A stretch of DNA of 25,837 nt. It comes from an uncultured Oscillospiraceae bacterium. GTDB lineage: Bacteria > Bacillota > Clostridia > Oscillospirales > Acutalibacteraceae. The notes under the pieces were generated by a model, which saw only the letters and a program-made list of their open reading frames with translations, searched no databases and was not told the DNA's origin. This document shows, one piece after another, positions 15,894-23,999 of this stretch (the stretch's first letter is position 1; every line of letters starts with the position of its first letter). Position numbers and translations under genes: made by a program. The DNA lies in NCBI GenBank assembly GCA_900549945.1, contig URQJ01000008.1:1-25837 (forward strand), written 5' to 3'.

Positions 15894-15977
15894 GACCTTT
15901 TTCGGAATTTTCCCTAAACTAAGTCAAATAAATGCCGTGTGAATGAGACGGTTTATACAAGATTCAGTTGTATTTTC

Positions 15978-15997
15978 TTGTGAAACCGCTTCCACAA
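15978..15997. promoter_or_regulatory. LacI/CcpA-type operator (cre-like)
   Basis: The site TTGTGAAACCGCTTCCACAA has two-fold symmetry around a central CG (TGTGnAAnCGnTTnCACA), the hallmark of LacI-family and catabolite-response sites. It is one base off the common cre consensus. It lies about 85 bases upstream of the ABC promoter -35. A wider repeat, AGTTGTATT/AATACAACT, flanks it at 15966-15974 and 15996-16004. Confidence 0.6.
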
Positions 15998-16069
15998 TAC
16001 AACTTATCCAATAATTCAAACTGAAATATAAATATTCTGCCTATTCCATCGATTTTCGACACAGACGGC

Positions 16070-16100
16070 AAAAGTCCCCGAAGGCCGCGGCCCCGGGGAC
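16070..16100 (-). terminator. Terminator of the second isomerase gene
   Basis: On the minus strand a GC stem (16100-16094 with 16080-16074, extended through GGCC pairs with a bulge) is followed by TTTT. It lies 27 bases past the stop codon. Confidence 0.75.
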
Positions 16101-16127
16101 TCTTTCAAACCGTATTCGCTTTTAAGA

Positions 16128-17093
16128 TCAGATCCAGCGCGTTTCGGTCATCTTCGGCTCAAACACGATGACGGACTTGAGCATCTCGACGGCCTTCTGC
16201 AGGCCCTCGTTCTGGCTCATGAGGCTGTCCTCATGCTCGATGCTGATCGCGTAGTCGTAGCCGACCATGCGCAGCGCGCTGATGATGTCCTTCCAATAGA
16301 GCGCGTCGTTGCCGTAGCCCACGCTGCGGAAAATCCAAGAGCGGTGGATCTCGTCGCCGTAGCTCTTCGTGTCGAGAACGCCGTTCTTCGCGGTGTTCGC
16401 CGCGTCGATGCGCGTATCCTTCGCGTGCACGTGGAAGATCGCGTCGCCCATCTCGCGGATGACAGTGACCGGATCCATACCCTGCCAAATCAGGTGGGAC
16501 GGATCGAAGTTCGCGCCGATTTCCGGGCCGACCGCCTCGCGCAGCTTCATCAGGGTCTGCGTGTTGTAGACGCAGAAGCCCGGGTGCAGCTCGAGCGCGA
16601 TCTTATTGACGCCGTGCGCCTTTGCGAACGCGACGAACTCCTTCCAGTAATCGATGAGCACCTTCCACTGGTACTCGAGGATCTTGCCGAAATCATCCGG
16701 CCACGGGCAGGTGACCCAGTTCGGATACTGCGAGGTCTCGCTGTCGCCGGGGCAGCCGGAGAAGCAGTTGATCTGGTGCAGGCCGTATTTTTCCGCCATG
16801 AGCACCGCGTTGCGCATGTCCTTGTCGAACGCCGCGGCCATTTCCTTGTTCGGGTGAACCGGGTTGCCGTGGCAGGAGAACGCGCTGACCTCCATGTCAT
16901 ACTTCTTGATAAGGCCGCAGAATTCCTCGAACTTCGCTTCGTCGTTCAGAAGCACCTCCGGGTCGCAGTGGTCCTTGCCCGGGAAGCCGCCGCAGCCGAT
17001 CTCCACCATCTGGATGCCCATCGACTTAAAGTATTTGAGGGCTTCCTCAAACGGCATGTTGCCGACGACATTGGTAAGTACACCTAATTTCAT
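16128..17093 (-). CDS. Sugar phosphate isomerase/epimerase, TIM-barrel (second copy type)
   Basis: Predicted metal-dependent sugar isomerase or epimerase; cytoplasmic; 321 residues. The four-ligand site of the xylose-isomerase-like barrel is complete: Glu168 (ALELHPG), Asp197 (NFDPSHL), His223 (FHVHAKDT) and Glu286 (ISIEHED). It differs clearly from the isomerase at 4858-5709: it has a Cys/Gly-rich N-terminal strand (EIGCGGFPGKDHCD), a longer WPDDFGKILEYQW region and an insert near 230-262. The two are therefore not a recent duplication. The ATG at 17093 has AAGGAG 9 bases upstream. It has its own promoter with a small operator-like repeat and a terminator, so it is regulated apart from the ABC operon that follows it on the same strand. 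The substrate is unknown. Confidence 0.9.
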   Translation of the reverse strand: MKLGVLTNVVGNMPFEEALKYFKSMGIQMVEIGCGGFPGKDHCDPEVLLNDEAKFEEFCGLIKKYDMEVSAFSCHGNPVHPNKEMAAAFDKDMRNAVLMAEKYGLHQINCFSGCPGDSETSQYPNWVTCPWPDDFGKILEYQWKVLIDYWKEFVAFAKAHGVNKIALELHPGFCVYNTQTLMKLREAVGPEIGANFDPSHLIWQGMDPVTVIREMGDAIFHVHAKDTRIDAANTAKNGVLDTKSYGDEIHRSWIFRSVGYGNDALYWKDIISALRMVGYDYAISIEHEDSLMSQNEGLQKAVEMLKSVIVFEPKMTETRWI

Positions 17094-17147
17094 GCTGAAC
17101 ACTCCTTTAAAATAGAAAATATAAATTTAGTATAAACAGTATGTCCT

Positions 17148-17163
17148 GCGGATCAGCATCCGC
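17148..17163. promoter_or_regulatory. Inverted repeat just downstream of isomerase promoter
   Basis: GCGGAT/ATCCGC arms (17148-17153 and 17158-17163) with a 4-base centre, beginning about 4 bases after the predicted start of transcription. It may be an operator or a 5' hairpin. Confidence 0.5.
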
Positions 17164-17173
17164 GTTTATCTTT

Positions 17174-17202
17174 ATTGTACAATATGTTTTCGCCGAAATC
17201 AA
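17174..17202 (-). promoter_or_regulatory. SigA-type promoter for second isomerase gene
   Basis: On the minus strand, TTGATT (17202-17197), a 17-base spacer and TACAAT (17179-17174). Start predicted near 17167 with a 74-base leader. Confidence 0.75.
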
Positions 17203-17257
17203 CAGAGAATTGCGGTTTATGCGTGAAAAATCGTTATAGATTCCGTCAGAAAAGCTG

Positions 17258-17286
17258 TAGCAATCCGGCCGGCGATCGATTATAAT
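17258..17286 (+). promoter_or_regulatory. Promoter for MFS gene (weak -35)
   Basis: A perfect TATAAT (17281-17286) preceded at 17 bases by a poor -35, TAGCAA (17258-17263). The weak -35 may indicate an activator. The Crp/Fnr-family regulator encoded nearby is one candidate, but no clear site is visible. Confidence 0.5.
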
Positions 17287-17322
17287 AGGGTACGATGCTA
17301 TTTACTGAAGGATGGTACACCT

Positions 17323-18588
17323 ATGCCGGAACAAACTGCAAGCAATTTTAAACGCACGGTGTTCGCCTGCTACCGCGGCTATATCACGCAGGGCATCGTG
17401 AACAACCTCTCCCCGCTCTTCTTCGTCATTTTTCAGAACCGCTTCGGCATCTCCTACGGGCTGATCTCTGCGCTGATTCTCTGCAACTTCATCACGCAGG
17501 TCGCCACCGACGTGCTCGCCGTGCGCTATGTGGACCGCATCGGTTACCGGCGCGCCGCCGTCATCGCGCATTTTCTCGCGTTTTTCGGCCTGATGATGAT
17601 GGGCATTCTGCCGAACATACTGCCTGCGCCGTACGTGGGGCTTGTGATCGCGACAATTATCAACGGCGTCGGCGGCGGGCTGATCGAGGTCATCATCAGC
17701 CCGATTGTCGAATCCTGCCCGGGCGATGCAAAGGCCTCGGCCATGAGCCTTCTGCACTCGTTCTACTGCTGGGGACAGGTCGGCGTCGTCCTCGTCACAA
17801 CGCTGCTGCTGCGCGTGATCGGCGAGGATCTCTGGTTCGTGATCCCGGCACTGTGGTCGCTGCTGCCGTTTTACAACCTGTTCCGCTTCCTCAAGGTGCC
17901 GCTGATGCCCACCGTGCCCGAGGACGAGCGGATCCCGCTCAAAAAGCTCTTTGCCTCGAAGATCTTCCTCGTCGCCATGCTGCTGATGCTCTGCGCGGGC
18001 GCAAGCGAGCTCGCCATGTGCCAGTGGAGCTCCCTGTTTGCGGAGCGCGCGCTCGGCGTGAGCAAGGTGGTCGGCGATTTGATGGGGCCGTGCCTTTTCG
18101 CGGTATTCATGGGCATCGGCCGCACGATTTACGGCGTTTGGGGTGAAAAGATCAACCTTTCGCGCGCGCTGGCGCTCTGCGCGGGGCTGTGCATCCTGTG
18201 CTATCTCGGCACGGCGCTGTTTCAAAGCCCGATGCTCGCCCTGCTCTCCTGCGCGCTGTGCGGCTTCTCGGTCAGCCTGATGTGGCCGGGCACCTTCTCG
18301 CTCACCGCGGCGGCCTACCCGAAGGGCGGCACCGCGATGTTCGGCGTGCTCGCCGTGCTCGGGGATATCGGCTGCTCCGCCGGCCCCGCGCTGATGGGCG
18401 CCGTGAGCGCGGCGGTCTCCTCCAGCGCGAAAATGCAGGCGGCCTTTCCGGGCCTCACCGCCGACCAGCTCGGCCTCAAAAGCGGCATGCTGTTCTGCGT
18501 GCTGTTCCCGGCGCTGATTCTGCTCGGCATCTTCCTTTTAAACCGCTTCCGCAGGCGCGAGCGCGCGGAAAATGCGGAAAACACCTGA
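17323..18588 (+). CDS. MFS transporter, sugar permease-like
   Basis: Major facilitator superfamily carrier, 421 residues with about 12 membrane segments in two halves. The loop between segments 2 and 3 reads VRYVDRIGYRRA, the MFS motif A area. A central cytoplasmic stretch (PTVPEDERIPLKKLF) separates the halves, and the C-terminal half has SLMWPGTFSLTAAAYPKGGTAMFG, which recalls FucP-type sugar:proton symporters. The substrate is not known; a sugar or sugar derivative is suggested by the neighbouring isomerase. AAGGATGG lies about 10 bases before the ATG. It is divergent from the isomerase gene, with both promoters in a 229-base gap, and ends at a strong terminator. Confidence 0.88.
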   Translation: MPEQTASNFKRTVFACYRGYITQGIVNNLSPLFFVIFQNRFGISYGLISALILCNFITQVATDVLAVRYVDRIGYRRAAVIAHFLAFFGLMMMGILPNILPAPYVGLVIATIINGVGGGLIEVIISPIVESCPGDAKASAMSLLHSFYCWGQVGVVLVTTLLLRVIGEDLWFVIPALWSLLPFYNLFRFLKVPLMPTVPEDERIPLKKLFASKIFLVAMLLMLCAGASELAMCQWSSLFAERALGVSKVVGDLMGPCLFAVFMGIGRTIYGVWGEKINLSRALALCAGLCILCYLGTALFQSPMLALLSCALCGFSVSLMWPGTFSLTAAAYPKGGTAMFGVLAVLGDIGCSAGPALMGAVSAAVSSSAKMQAAFPGLTADQLGLKSGMLFCVLFPALILLGIFLLNRFRRRERAENAENT

Positions 18589-18600
18589 ACAAGGCCCGAA

Positions 18601-18644
18601 AGCCCGGCGCTGCCGCCCCGTTTGGTGCAGCGCCGGGCTTTTTT
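18601..18644. terminator. Terminator between MFS and Crp/Fnr genes
   Basis: A perfect 13-bp GC stem (18601-18613 with 18627-18639), 13-base loop, then a run of Ts to 18644 on the plus strand. The minus-strand tail is weaker (CTTTCGGG), but it may also serve the convergent regulator gene. Confidence 0.92.
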
Positions 18645-18660
18645 CATTATATATCATTTT

Positions 18661-19389
18661 TTACAGACAGCCGCCGGAAAACGGTTTAGAATAAGCGCAG
18701 TACTCAGGCGGTGCACCGTCGTCCAGCGTTTCCAGCGAGCAGGAGGCGCGCAGCCCGGCGGGATCCAGAATCTCGATGCGCCGGCGCTGTGTACGGAGGA
18801 TCCCCTCCTCGCGGAGCTGCGCGAGCGTCCGGGCCAAATTGACGCGGCTCATGCCCAGAATATCGGAGAGCTCGTCCTGCGTGACGTCCGGCAGGCGCTG
18901 CGGATCCGCTTCCCCGCCCTGCAGCAGGTAGAGCAGGTTGCAAAGCTGGATGCGCGCGCTGTTAAATTCCTGATGCGCCGCGTCGTACAGAAGCAGATTG
19001 ACGTAGGTGGCGTACCAGTCGAGCTGGATGCGGCGCAGCGCGGCGTTCTCCTCAAACATCGCCGCGAACTGCGCGCGTGTGAACTCCAGCACCTCCATTT
19101 CCGAGACGGCACGCGTGACGATCGACCGCTCGATCCGGTAATCCCGGCCGTGGTATCCCGGGAACACCGTGCCGCGCCCGTGGAAGGAGAGGATCCTGCG
19201 GCGTCCGTTTTCGTGCTCGATGTAATTCTGTGCCACCCCCGAAAGGATAAAGTGAATGCGGGCGAACGGCTCGCCGGGCAGCCAGAGGTAATCTCCCCTG
19301 CGGATCTGCCGGCGCACGTGCGGCCGGCTCTCAAAGTAGCCGGCAAGCTCTGAAAAATCATCGTGAAAAAAGTAGCGCGGCGTCAGCAT
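18661..19389 (-). CDS. Crp/Fnr-family transcriptional regulator
   Basis: DNA-binding regulator of 242 residues. An N-terminal cyclic-nucleotide-type beta-barrel (about 10-125) contains RRGDYLWLPGEPFARIHFILSG and GRGTVFPGY. A long dimerisation helix follows (about 110-155), then a C-terminal Crp-type winged helix (about 166-208) with DVTQDELSDILGMSRVNLARTLAQLREEGIL. It lacks the N-terminal cysteine cluster of FNR, so an oxygen-sensing iron-sulfur role is unlikely; the ligand is unknown. The start at 19389 has AAGGGAGG 8 bases upstream; an ATG 30 bases earlier has no site. It is convergent with the MFS gene and may or may not control the surrounding sugar genes. Confidence 0.9.
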   Translation of the reverse strand: MLTPRYFFHDDFSELAGYFESRPHVRRQIRRGDYLWLPGEPFARIHFILSGVAQNYIEHENGRRRILSFHGRGTVFPGYHGRDYRIERSIVTRAVSEMEVLEFTRAQFAAMFEENAALRRIQLDWYATYVNLLLYDAAHQEFNSARIQLCNLLYLLQGGEADPQRLPDVTQDELSDILGMSRVNLARTLAQLREEGILRTQRRRIEILDPAGLRASCSLETLDDGAPPEYCAYSKPFSGGCL

Positions 19390-19469
19390 GCGCACCGCCT
19401 CCCTTCGCCGGGCTCTCACAGGGCTGCGCCGCCGCCCGCAGCACCCGCAAAGCCCGCTCCTTTTTTGAT

Positions 19470-19498
19470 ATTATACCATACCGCGGCGGGCACTTCAA
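19470..19498 (-). promoter_or_regulatory. SigA-type promoter for Crp/Fnr gene
   Basis: On the minus strand, TTGAAG (19498-19493), a 17-base spacer and a perfect TATAAT (19475-19470). The leader is about 74 bases. Confidence 0.8.
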
Positions 19499-19574
19499 CA
19501 CGCCGGATTACGCAGAGCCGTTCGGCCCGCGTTCCATCTATAGATTTACAAAAACAGGCAAAGGAGCTGCAATT

Positions 19575-19916
19575 ATGAAACACAAATGTAAGATCACGGT
19601 CATCGGCAAGAAATGCTACGCGGATTTGCAGGAAAAATACCTCGCTGACCCGAAATCCGGCCCGTGCCCGATGTTCGAGGTCGGGCAGGAATTCATCCTC
19701 GAGCGCGACGGTGAGCGCGACGATTTCTGGCACATGCTGGACGGCCACTTCTGCTCTGAGGCATGGGACTGCGTGAGCCGCTACGTCTATGCCGCGCTGC
19801 AGGGCGGCTCGATCATGCGCGGCTGGACAAACGACGAAAGGATGATGATCGCCTGCTGCAACGACGGCACGCGCCCCGTCATCTTCAAGATCGAGCGCAT
19901 CGATGAGGCGGAATGA
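19575..19916 (+). CDS. TIGR04076 family small protein
   Basis: A 113-residue soluble protein with the layout I recall for the TIGR04076 family: an opening KCKITVIGKKCYADLQEKY, then PCPMFEVGQEFIL, FCSEAWDCVSRYVYAALQGG and the end CCNDGTRPVIFKIERI. Cysteines are conserved in the PCP, FCSEAWDC and ACCNDG segments, which hints at metal or redox chemistry, but the function is unknown. AAAGGAG lies 8 bases before the ATG. It is a single gene, divergent from the Crp/Fnr regulator, with no clear promoter of its own (TATAGA at about 19539 lacks a good -35). Confidence 0.85.
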   Translation: MKHKCKITVIGKKCYADLQEKYLADPKSGPCPMFEVGQEFILERDGERDDFWHMLDGHFCSEAWDCVSRYVYAALQGGSIMRGWTNDERMMIACCNDGTRPVIFKIERIDEAE

Positions 19917-20201
19917 GCGCCGCTTTCTCCGTGCAGAAGCGCCTTTCTCTCTGAAAGAGGCCTTTTATATCAGGGCTTTCCCGCCGGTTTTCAAAAAGAA
20001 GGCTGCGCCGCTGAATCGGCGCCCCGCAAGAAAAGTAAAAAAATTGATCGGAACCGGCGTGTTAAATCACGCCGGTTCCGATTCGTTTAAACCAAGCGGA
20101 ACTAAACTGATCCGCTTAATTTGGGATAAGGGAAATAAACCGTGATTGTCGGGCAATTAAGGGGTGTATTCCTGCTTTGCGGGGATTAAGCTGGCCTGCA
20201 C
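19917..20201. other. 285-base gap at the composition change
   Basis: It contains a strong hairpin (20047-20082) and a short inverted repeat, AAGCGGA/TCCGCTT (about 20093-20117). I see no convincing gene. Base composition changes from GC-rich to more AT-rich across this gap. Confidence 0.6.
20034..20082. terminator. Strong terminator, mainly minus-strand
   Basis: A perfect 15-bp stem (20047-20061 with 20068-20082) with a 6-base loop. On the minus strand it runs into CAATTTTTTT, closing the kdp operon and its downstream gene. On the plus strand the tail TCGTTTAAA is weaker, but it may also stop transcripts from the TIGR04076 gene. Confidence 0.85.
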
Positions 20202-21092
20202 TCATGTGTTCAGCGGAAATAAAATTTTAAGGAAGGCCCGTTCTGCATAGCTTGTGCTGTTAAAGTTAAAATAACGCCGAGCCCCATGTCCATCATATAA
20301 TTCGAAGTCATTTGGCGATACTTGTATGGTGTATTTCAAATTCTGCATCGTGGTATGCAGCGAAAGCTCCCATTCCGTCCTGTTCGATACAGCGGCTTTA
20401 GAAATGGTATTATACAGCCATTCAAACTCTGCGTAATCAAAGCCGTTTTTCAGAAAACCAGTCCAAAGAATAATTTTCTGCTGAAAGGTGAGTATCCGCA
20501 GCATATCTTCAGGCTCTATTTCCTCAAAGACACTGCCATAACAAAAACAGCTGTTTTGTATCGGCAGCGCAAGGTTTTCTTCCAACAGGAACGGGCCATA
20601 CTTCCAGTCCAAGGCTGCCGCTCCGCTTTTCCAATTTGCTGCGGCAATCAATACATACAAAACTTCTGACTGCGCAGAGGAAAGGCACTGGATTCTCAGG
20701 CAAAGCGACTGGATCGTATCAACCGGACGGCCCGAAAGCGTTTTCTGAACGCCATAAACGCGGCGGTCTGCTTCCTCCAACGCTAACCATACCGTTTCTT
20801 GAGAAGAATCTTCCATGCCGAAAATGTCGATTTTCCATCTTGTGCGAAGCAGGACGAGATCCATCCCAAACATCTGCAAAAAATCTTCCTCCGCAAAAGC
20901 AACGTCATCAAACCAGACATAAACCGCATTGGCTTCCCCATCTTCGTGCCGGTATGCCGAAGGAGTTGTTTGAATCCATTGACTTATTCTAAATAAAAAT
21001 CCAAACAAATCGCAGGCGGATACGTTTTCTTCATCGTCTGGAGATGGAATTTCCGTTGCTTTGGCTTTTAAAAAGGAATGCATCTCCATCAT
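20202..21092 (-). CDS. Unrecognised soluble protein downstream of kdpC
   Basis: I do not recognise this 296-residue protein. It is acidic, rich in aromatic residues (FLFRISQWIQ, AVYVWFDDVAFAEEDF, YAEFEWLYNTI), and has no signal peptide and no clear membrane segment. Leu/Ala-rich helical stretches lie in the middle (SSAQSEVLYVLIAAANW). The start is ATG 21092, with GGGAG 9 bases upstream; an in-frame ATG at 21143 lies inside kdpC and lacks a site. The gap from the kdpC stop is only 19 bases and no promoter or terminator intervenes, so it is probably the last gene of the kdp operon. Its base composition matches kdp. It is not KdpD, KdpE or KdpF. A regulatory or accessory role in potassium transport is only a guess from position. 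Confidence 0.75.
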   Translation of the reverse strand: MMEMHSFLKAKATEIPSPDDEENVSACDLFGFLFRISQWIQTTPSAYRHEDGEANAVYVWFDDVAFAEEDFLQMFGMDLVLLRTRWKIDIFGMEDSSQETVWLALEEADRRVYGVQKTLSGRPVDTIQSLCLRIQCLSSAQSEVLYVLIAAANWKSGAAALDWKYGPFLLEENLALPIQNSCFCYGSVFEEIEPEDMLRILTFQQKIILWTGFLKNGFDYAEFEWLYNTISKAAVSNRTEWELSLHTTMQNLKYTIQVSPNDFELYDGHGARRYFNFNSTSYAERAFLKILFPLNT

Positions 21093-21111
21093 AGCAGCTT
21101 TCTCCCTTCCG

Positions 21112-21909
21112 TTATATGAGGCCCATCTTTTGAGCAATCTCAATGTTGACCATCAATACATTGACCGTTTCTTCACCGAAAATACCAAGGATCTTGCCGT
21201 CTGTATTGTTTTTGACAATATCCCGAACCGTGTCTTCGCTCAGACCGGATGCTTCTGCAATTCTGGGAATCTGAACTTCAGCGGATTCCGGAGAAATGTG
21301 AGGATCCAAGCCGGAACCGGAAGCGGTTAACAGATCAGTGGGGATATCTTCACGCTTAACATCCGGATTCTTTTCAAGAAAAGCCTGAATATCCGCTTCA
21401 ACACGTTCGCTTAAAGCGGGATTGGAAGGAGCATAGTTCGCCGATCCGGAACTTAAGCCCGCGAATCTGGTATCGGCCGCTTCATCAAGGTTCTCAATGC
21501 TTTTGTAGAACACCTGATTCCCGTCTTCATCAAAGGTATCATAATGGGCTTTTGTAACATTGCCGTCTGCATCCTCTTCATCAACAATGAAAAGGATCTG
21601 CTGATCCGCCTCATCCTTCGTCACATAATGCTGAACTCCGTCTTTATCTTCGACATATACGTTATAGCCGTACTGGGACGGACGGCTCCACATGTAGTAA
21701 TCTTCTGTAAATTTCTGTCCTACATATTTGGCGCCCACCGTTTGGCCGTTTACGGTAATGAGATTTCCACCCGCTTGATCCGGAAAAATCAAGGCGGATA
21801 ACCCGGTTAATAAGCACGGGAACAGAAGTCCGCAAATCAGCATTAAAACAACTGTGACTATAACTGCTTGACGCGTGCCGTGCAGGAAATTTTTCACTGA
21901 TTCTTTCAT
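21112..21909 (-). CDS. kdpC: K+-transporting ATPase C chain, with a large insert
   Basis: Membrane-anchored accessory chain that stabilises the KdpA-KdpB complex. One N-terminal membrane segment (about 15-42) is followed by an outer domain with GQKFTEDYYMWSRPSQYGYN, YAPSNPALSERV, the family block IPTDLLTASGSGLDPHISPESA (189-210) and LGIFGEETVNVLMVN near the end. At 265 residues it is longer than the usual 190-210. The excess is a charged, mostly acidic insert at about 81-148, between the RPS motif and the SNPAL motif. AAAGGA lies 10 bases before the ATG. The gene starts 17 bases after kdpB. Confidence 0.95.
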   Translation of the reverse strand: MKESVKNFLHGTRQAVIVTVVLMLICGLLFPCLLTGLSALIFPDQAGGNLITVNGQTVGAKYVGQKFTEDYYMWSRPSQYGYNVYVEDKDGVQHYVTKDEADQQILFIVDEEDADGNVTKAHYDTFDEDGNQVFYKSIENLDEAADTRFAGLSSGSANYAPSNPALSERVEADIQAFLEKNPDVKREDIPTDLLTASGSGLDPHISPESAEVQIPRIAEASGLSEDTVRDIVKNNTDGKILGIFGEETVNVLMVNIEIAQKMGLI

Positions 21910-21926
21910 CGTACAAGCATCCTTTC

Positions 21927-23987
21927 TTAAAGTCCAAGACCAATTAAAGACAGCAGAGGCGCAATGATCATATCAATAATTTTAATTCCGATAAAAGGAG
22001 TAACCACGCCGCCTAAGCCATAAATAAGCATATTTCTTGCCAGCATTTTTCCCGAAGATACCGGGCGATATTTAACGCCCTTCATGGCCAGAGGAATCAG
22101 GCACGGAATGATAATGGCGTTAAAAATCAACGCGGACAAAATAGCGCTGTATGGTGTTGTGAGATTCATGATGTTTAAAATTTGCAGCTGCGGAATAGCC
22201 GACATAAACATCGCAGGAATAATGGCAAAATATTTTGCAATATCATTTGCAATGGAGAAGGTGGTCAGGCTGCCGCGGGTAATCAGCAGCTGCTTGCCGA
22301 TTTCCACTACCTCCAAAATCTTTGTGGGATCGGAATCCAGATCGACCATGTTGGCGGCTTCCTTTGCCGCAGTAGTACCGCTGTTCATAGCCAAACCGAC
22401 ATTGGCCTGCGCCAAAGCAGGCGCATCATTGGTACCGTCGCCCGTCATAGCAACAATTTTGCCCTCGGCCTGTTCCTTTTTAATAACATCGATCTTATCT
22501 TCCGGCTTGCATTCTGCGATAAATCCGTCAACGCCAGCTTCTTTTGCAATGGTAGCAGCGGTCAGCGGATTGTCACCGGTACACATAATGGTTTTGATGC
22601 CGATTGCACGCAGACGCTCAAAGCGCTGCACCATGCCGGGCTTTACAGTGTCTTTCAAATAAATGACGCCTAAAACCCGATTATCCTCACAGACCGTAAG
22701 CGGCGTGCCGCCTAAGCTGGAAATTTTATCAACTTGTTCGTGCAGATCTGAAGGAATTACCCCTCCAAGTGCTTTCACATACTGTTCAATGGCTTCTGCC
22801 GCACCCTTACGAACCTTTGTGCCATCGGGGAGATCGACGCCGCTCATCCGAGTTTGGGCGGTAAATTCAATAAATTCCGAACCAGCCGTTTCTTCACTGT
22901 TATCACCCAAACGGCGGGCAAGCTCCAAGGTGGATTTTCCCTCCGGGGTTTCGTCATGCAGGCTGGTTAAAGCCGCACACCGAATGAGATCGCTGCGGTT
23001 TGCACCGCCTACCGGGAAGAAATCCGCTGCAAGGCGGTTGCCATATGTGATTGTACCCGTTTTATCAAGAATCATGGTATCCACGTCGCCGCAGGCTTCC
23101 ACTGCTTTGCCGGACATAGCAATGACATTAAAACGAGTAACACGATCCATACCCGCAATGCCAATCGCAGAAAGCAGGCCGCCGATGGTGGTGGGAATCA
23201 GGCAGACAGCCAAGGCGATCAGCGTGGAGGTTTGCAGCTGCACGCCGGAATAAATGCCAATCGGGTACAGGGTGACAATGACGATCATGAAAATGATGGT
23301 CAGAGAAACCAGCAGGGTGTTCAGCGCAATTTCGTTGGGCGTTTTTTTGCGGGACGCGCCCTCCACCAATGCAATCATGCGGTCAAGAAAACTGTTGCCC
23401 GCATCGGAAGTGATACGAATTTTCAGCCAGTCGGATACAATCGTCGTACCACCGGTAACGGAGCAGAAGTCACCGCCGGATTCGCGGACAACGGGAGCAG
23501 ATTCACCCGTAATGGCGGATTCATCGACGGAAGCAATACCCTCAATGACTTCTCCGTCGCCGGGGATGATTTCACCGGCAGAAACCATTACGATATCGCC
23601 TTTTTTCAATTCACTGGAAAGAACCGTTTTCTCGGTACCGTCCTCCATGAGCAGCCGGGCGTTCGTATCCTTCTGCGTTTTTTTCAGGCTCGCCGCCTGC
23701 GCCTTGCCGCGGCCTTCTGCAACAGATTCGGCAAAGTTTGCAAACAAAACGGTAATGAACAGCACTGCGCAGACGATGATATTATAAACTCTCAAGTTTG
23801 TGCCATCGCTGATATCGCCGAACAATCCGGGGAAAAAGGAGAGGAGCAGGGTAATGAAACAGCCAACCTCCACCACGAACATGACGGGGTTTTTCATCAT
23901 GTATACGGGATTTAATTTTGTAAAGGAGCCGATAATGGCCTGACGAAATATTTCAGGCGTAATCAGCTTCTGATTTTTTTTGCTCAT
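21927..23987 (-). CDS. kdpB: K+-transporting ATPase, ATP-binding chain
   Basis: P-type ATPase subunit that energises potassium uptake. The 686-residue protein has normal length and all key motifs: the actuator TGES (160-163), the DKTGT phosphorylation site with Asp308, a [11 protein letters not shown] nucleotide-domain segment, TGDNPLTA, and the hinge TGDGTNDAP (515-523). Ser163 of TGES matches the serine (E. coli Ser162) whose phosphorylation inhibits the pump, so that control is possible here. AGGAGG lies 8 bases before the ATG. It follows kdpA after 12 bases. Confidence 0.98.
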   Translation of the reverse strand: MSKKNQKLITPEIFRQAIIGSFTKLNPVYMMKNPVMFVVEVGCFITLLLSFFPGLFGDISDGTNLRVYNIIVCAVLFITVLFANFAESVAEGRGKAQAASLKKTQKDTNARLLMEDGTEKTVLSSELKKGDIVMVSAGEIIPGDGEVIEGIASVDESAITGESAPVVRESGGDFCSVTGGTTIVSDWLKIRITSDAGNSFLDRMIALVEGASRKKTPNEIALNTLLVSLTIIFMIVIVTLYPIGIYSGVQLQTSTLIALAVCLIPTTIGGLLSAIGIAGMDRVTRFNVIAMSGKAVEACGDVDTMILDKTGTITYGNRLAADFFPVGGANRSDLIRCAALTSLHDETPEGKSTLELARRLGDNSEETAGSEFIEFTAQTRMSGVDLPDGTKVRKGAAEAIEQYVKALGGVIPSDLHEQVDKISSLGGTPLTVCEDNRVLGVIYLKDTVKPGMVQRFERLRAIGIKTIMCTGDNPLTAATIAKEAGVDGFIAECKPEDKIDVIKKEQAEGKIVAMTGDGTNDAPALAQANVGLAMNSGTTAAKEAANMVDLDSDPTKILEVVEIGKQLLITRGSLTTFSIANDIAKYFAIIPAMFMSAIPQLQILNIMNLTTPYSAILSALIFNAIIIPCLIPLAMKGVKYRPVSSGKMLARNMLIYGLGGVVTPFIGIKIIDMIIAPLLSLIGLGL

Positions 23988-23999
23988 ATATGTTCCTCC

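Larger units (their letters stand above)
15732..16127. other. 396-base regulatory gap upstream of the ABC operon
   Basis: No gene seen. The gap holds the operon promoter (15865-15893), two adjacent leader palindromes (15797-15843), a LacI/CcpA-like site (15978-15997) flanked by a wider inverted repeat, and the terminator of the preceding isomerase gene (16070-16100). The stretch is AT-rich compared with the genes around it. Confidence 0.8.

Noticed and set aside
19903..20145. 80-codon plus-strand frame after the TIGR04076 gene
   Set aside because: It runs through the 20047-20082 hairpin and has no family or good ribosome site.
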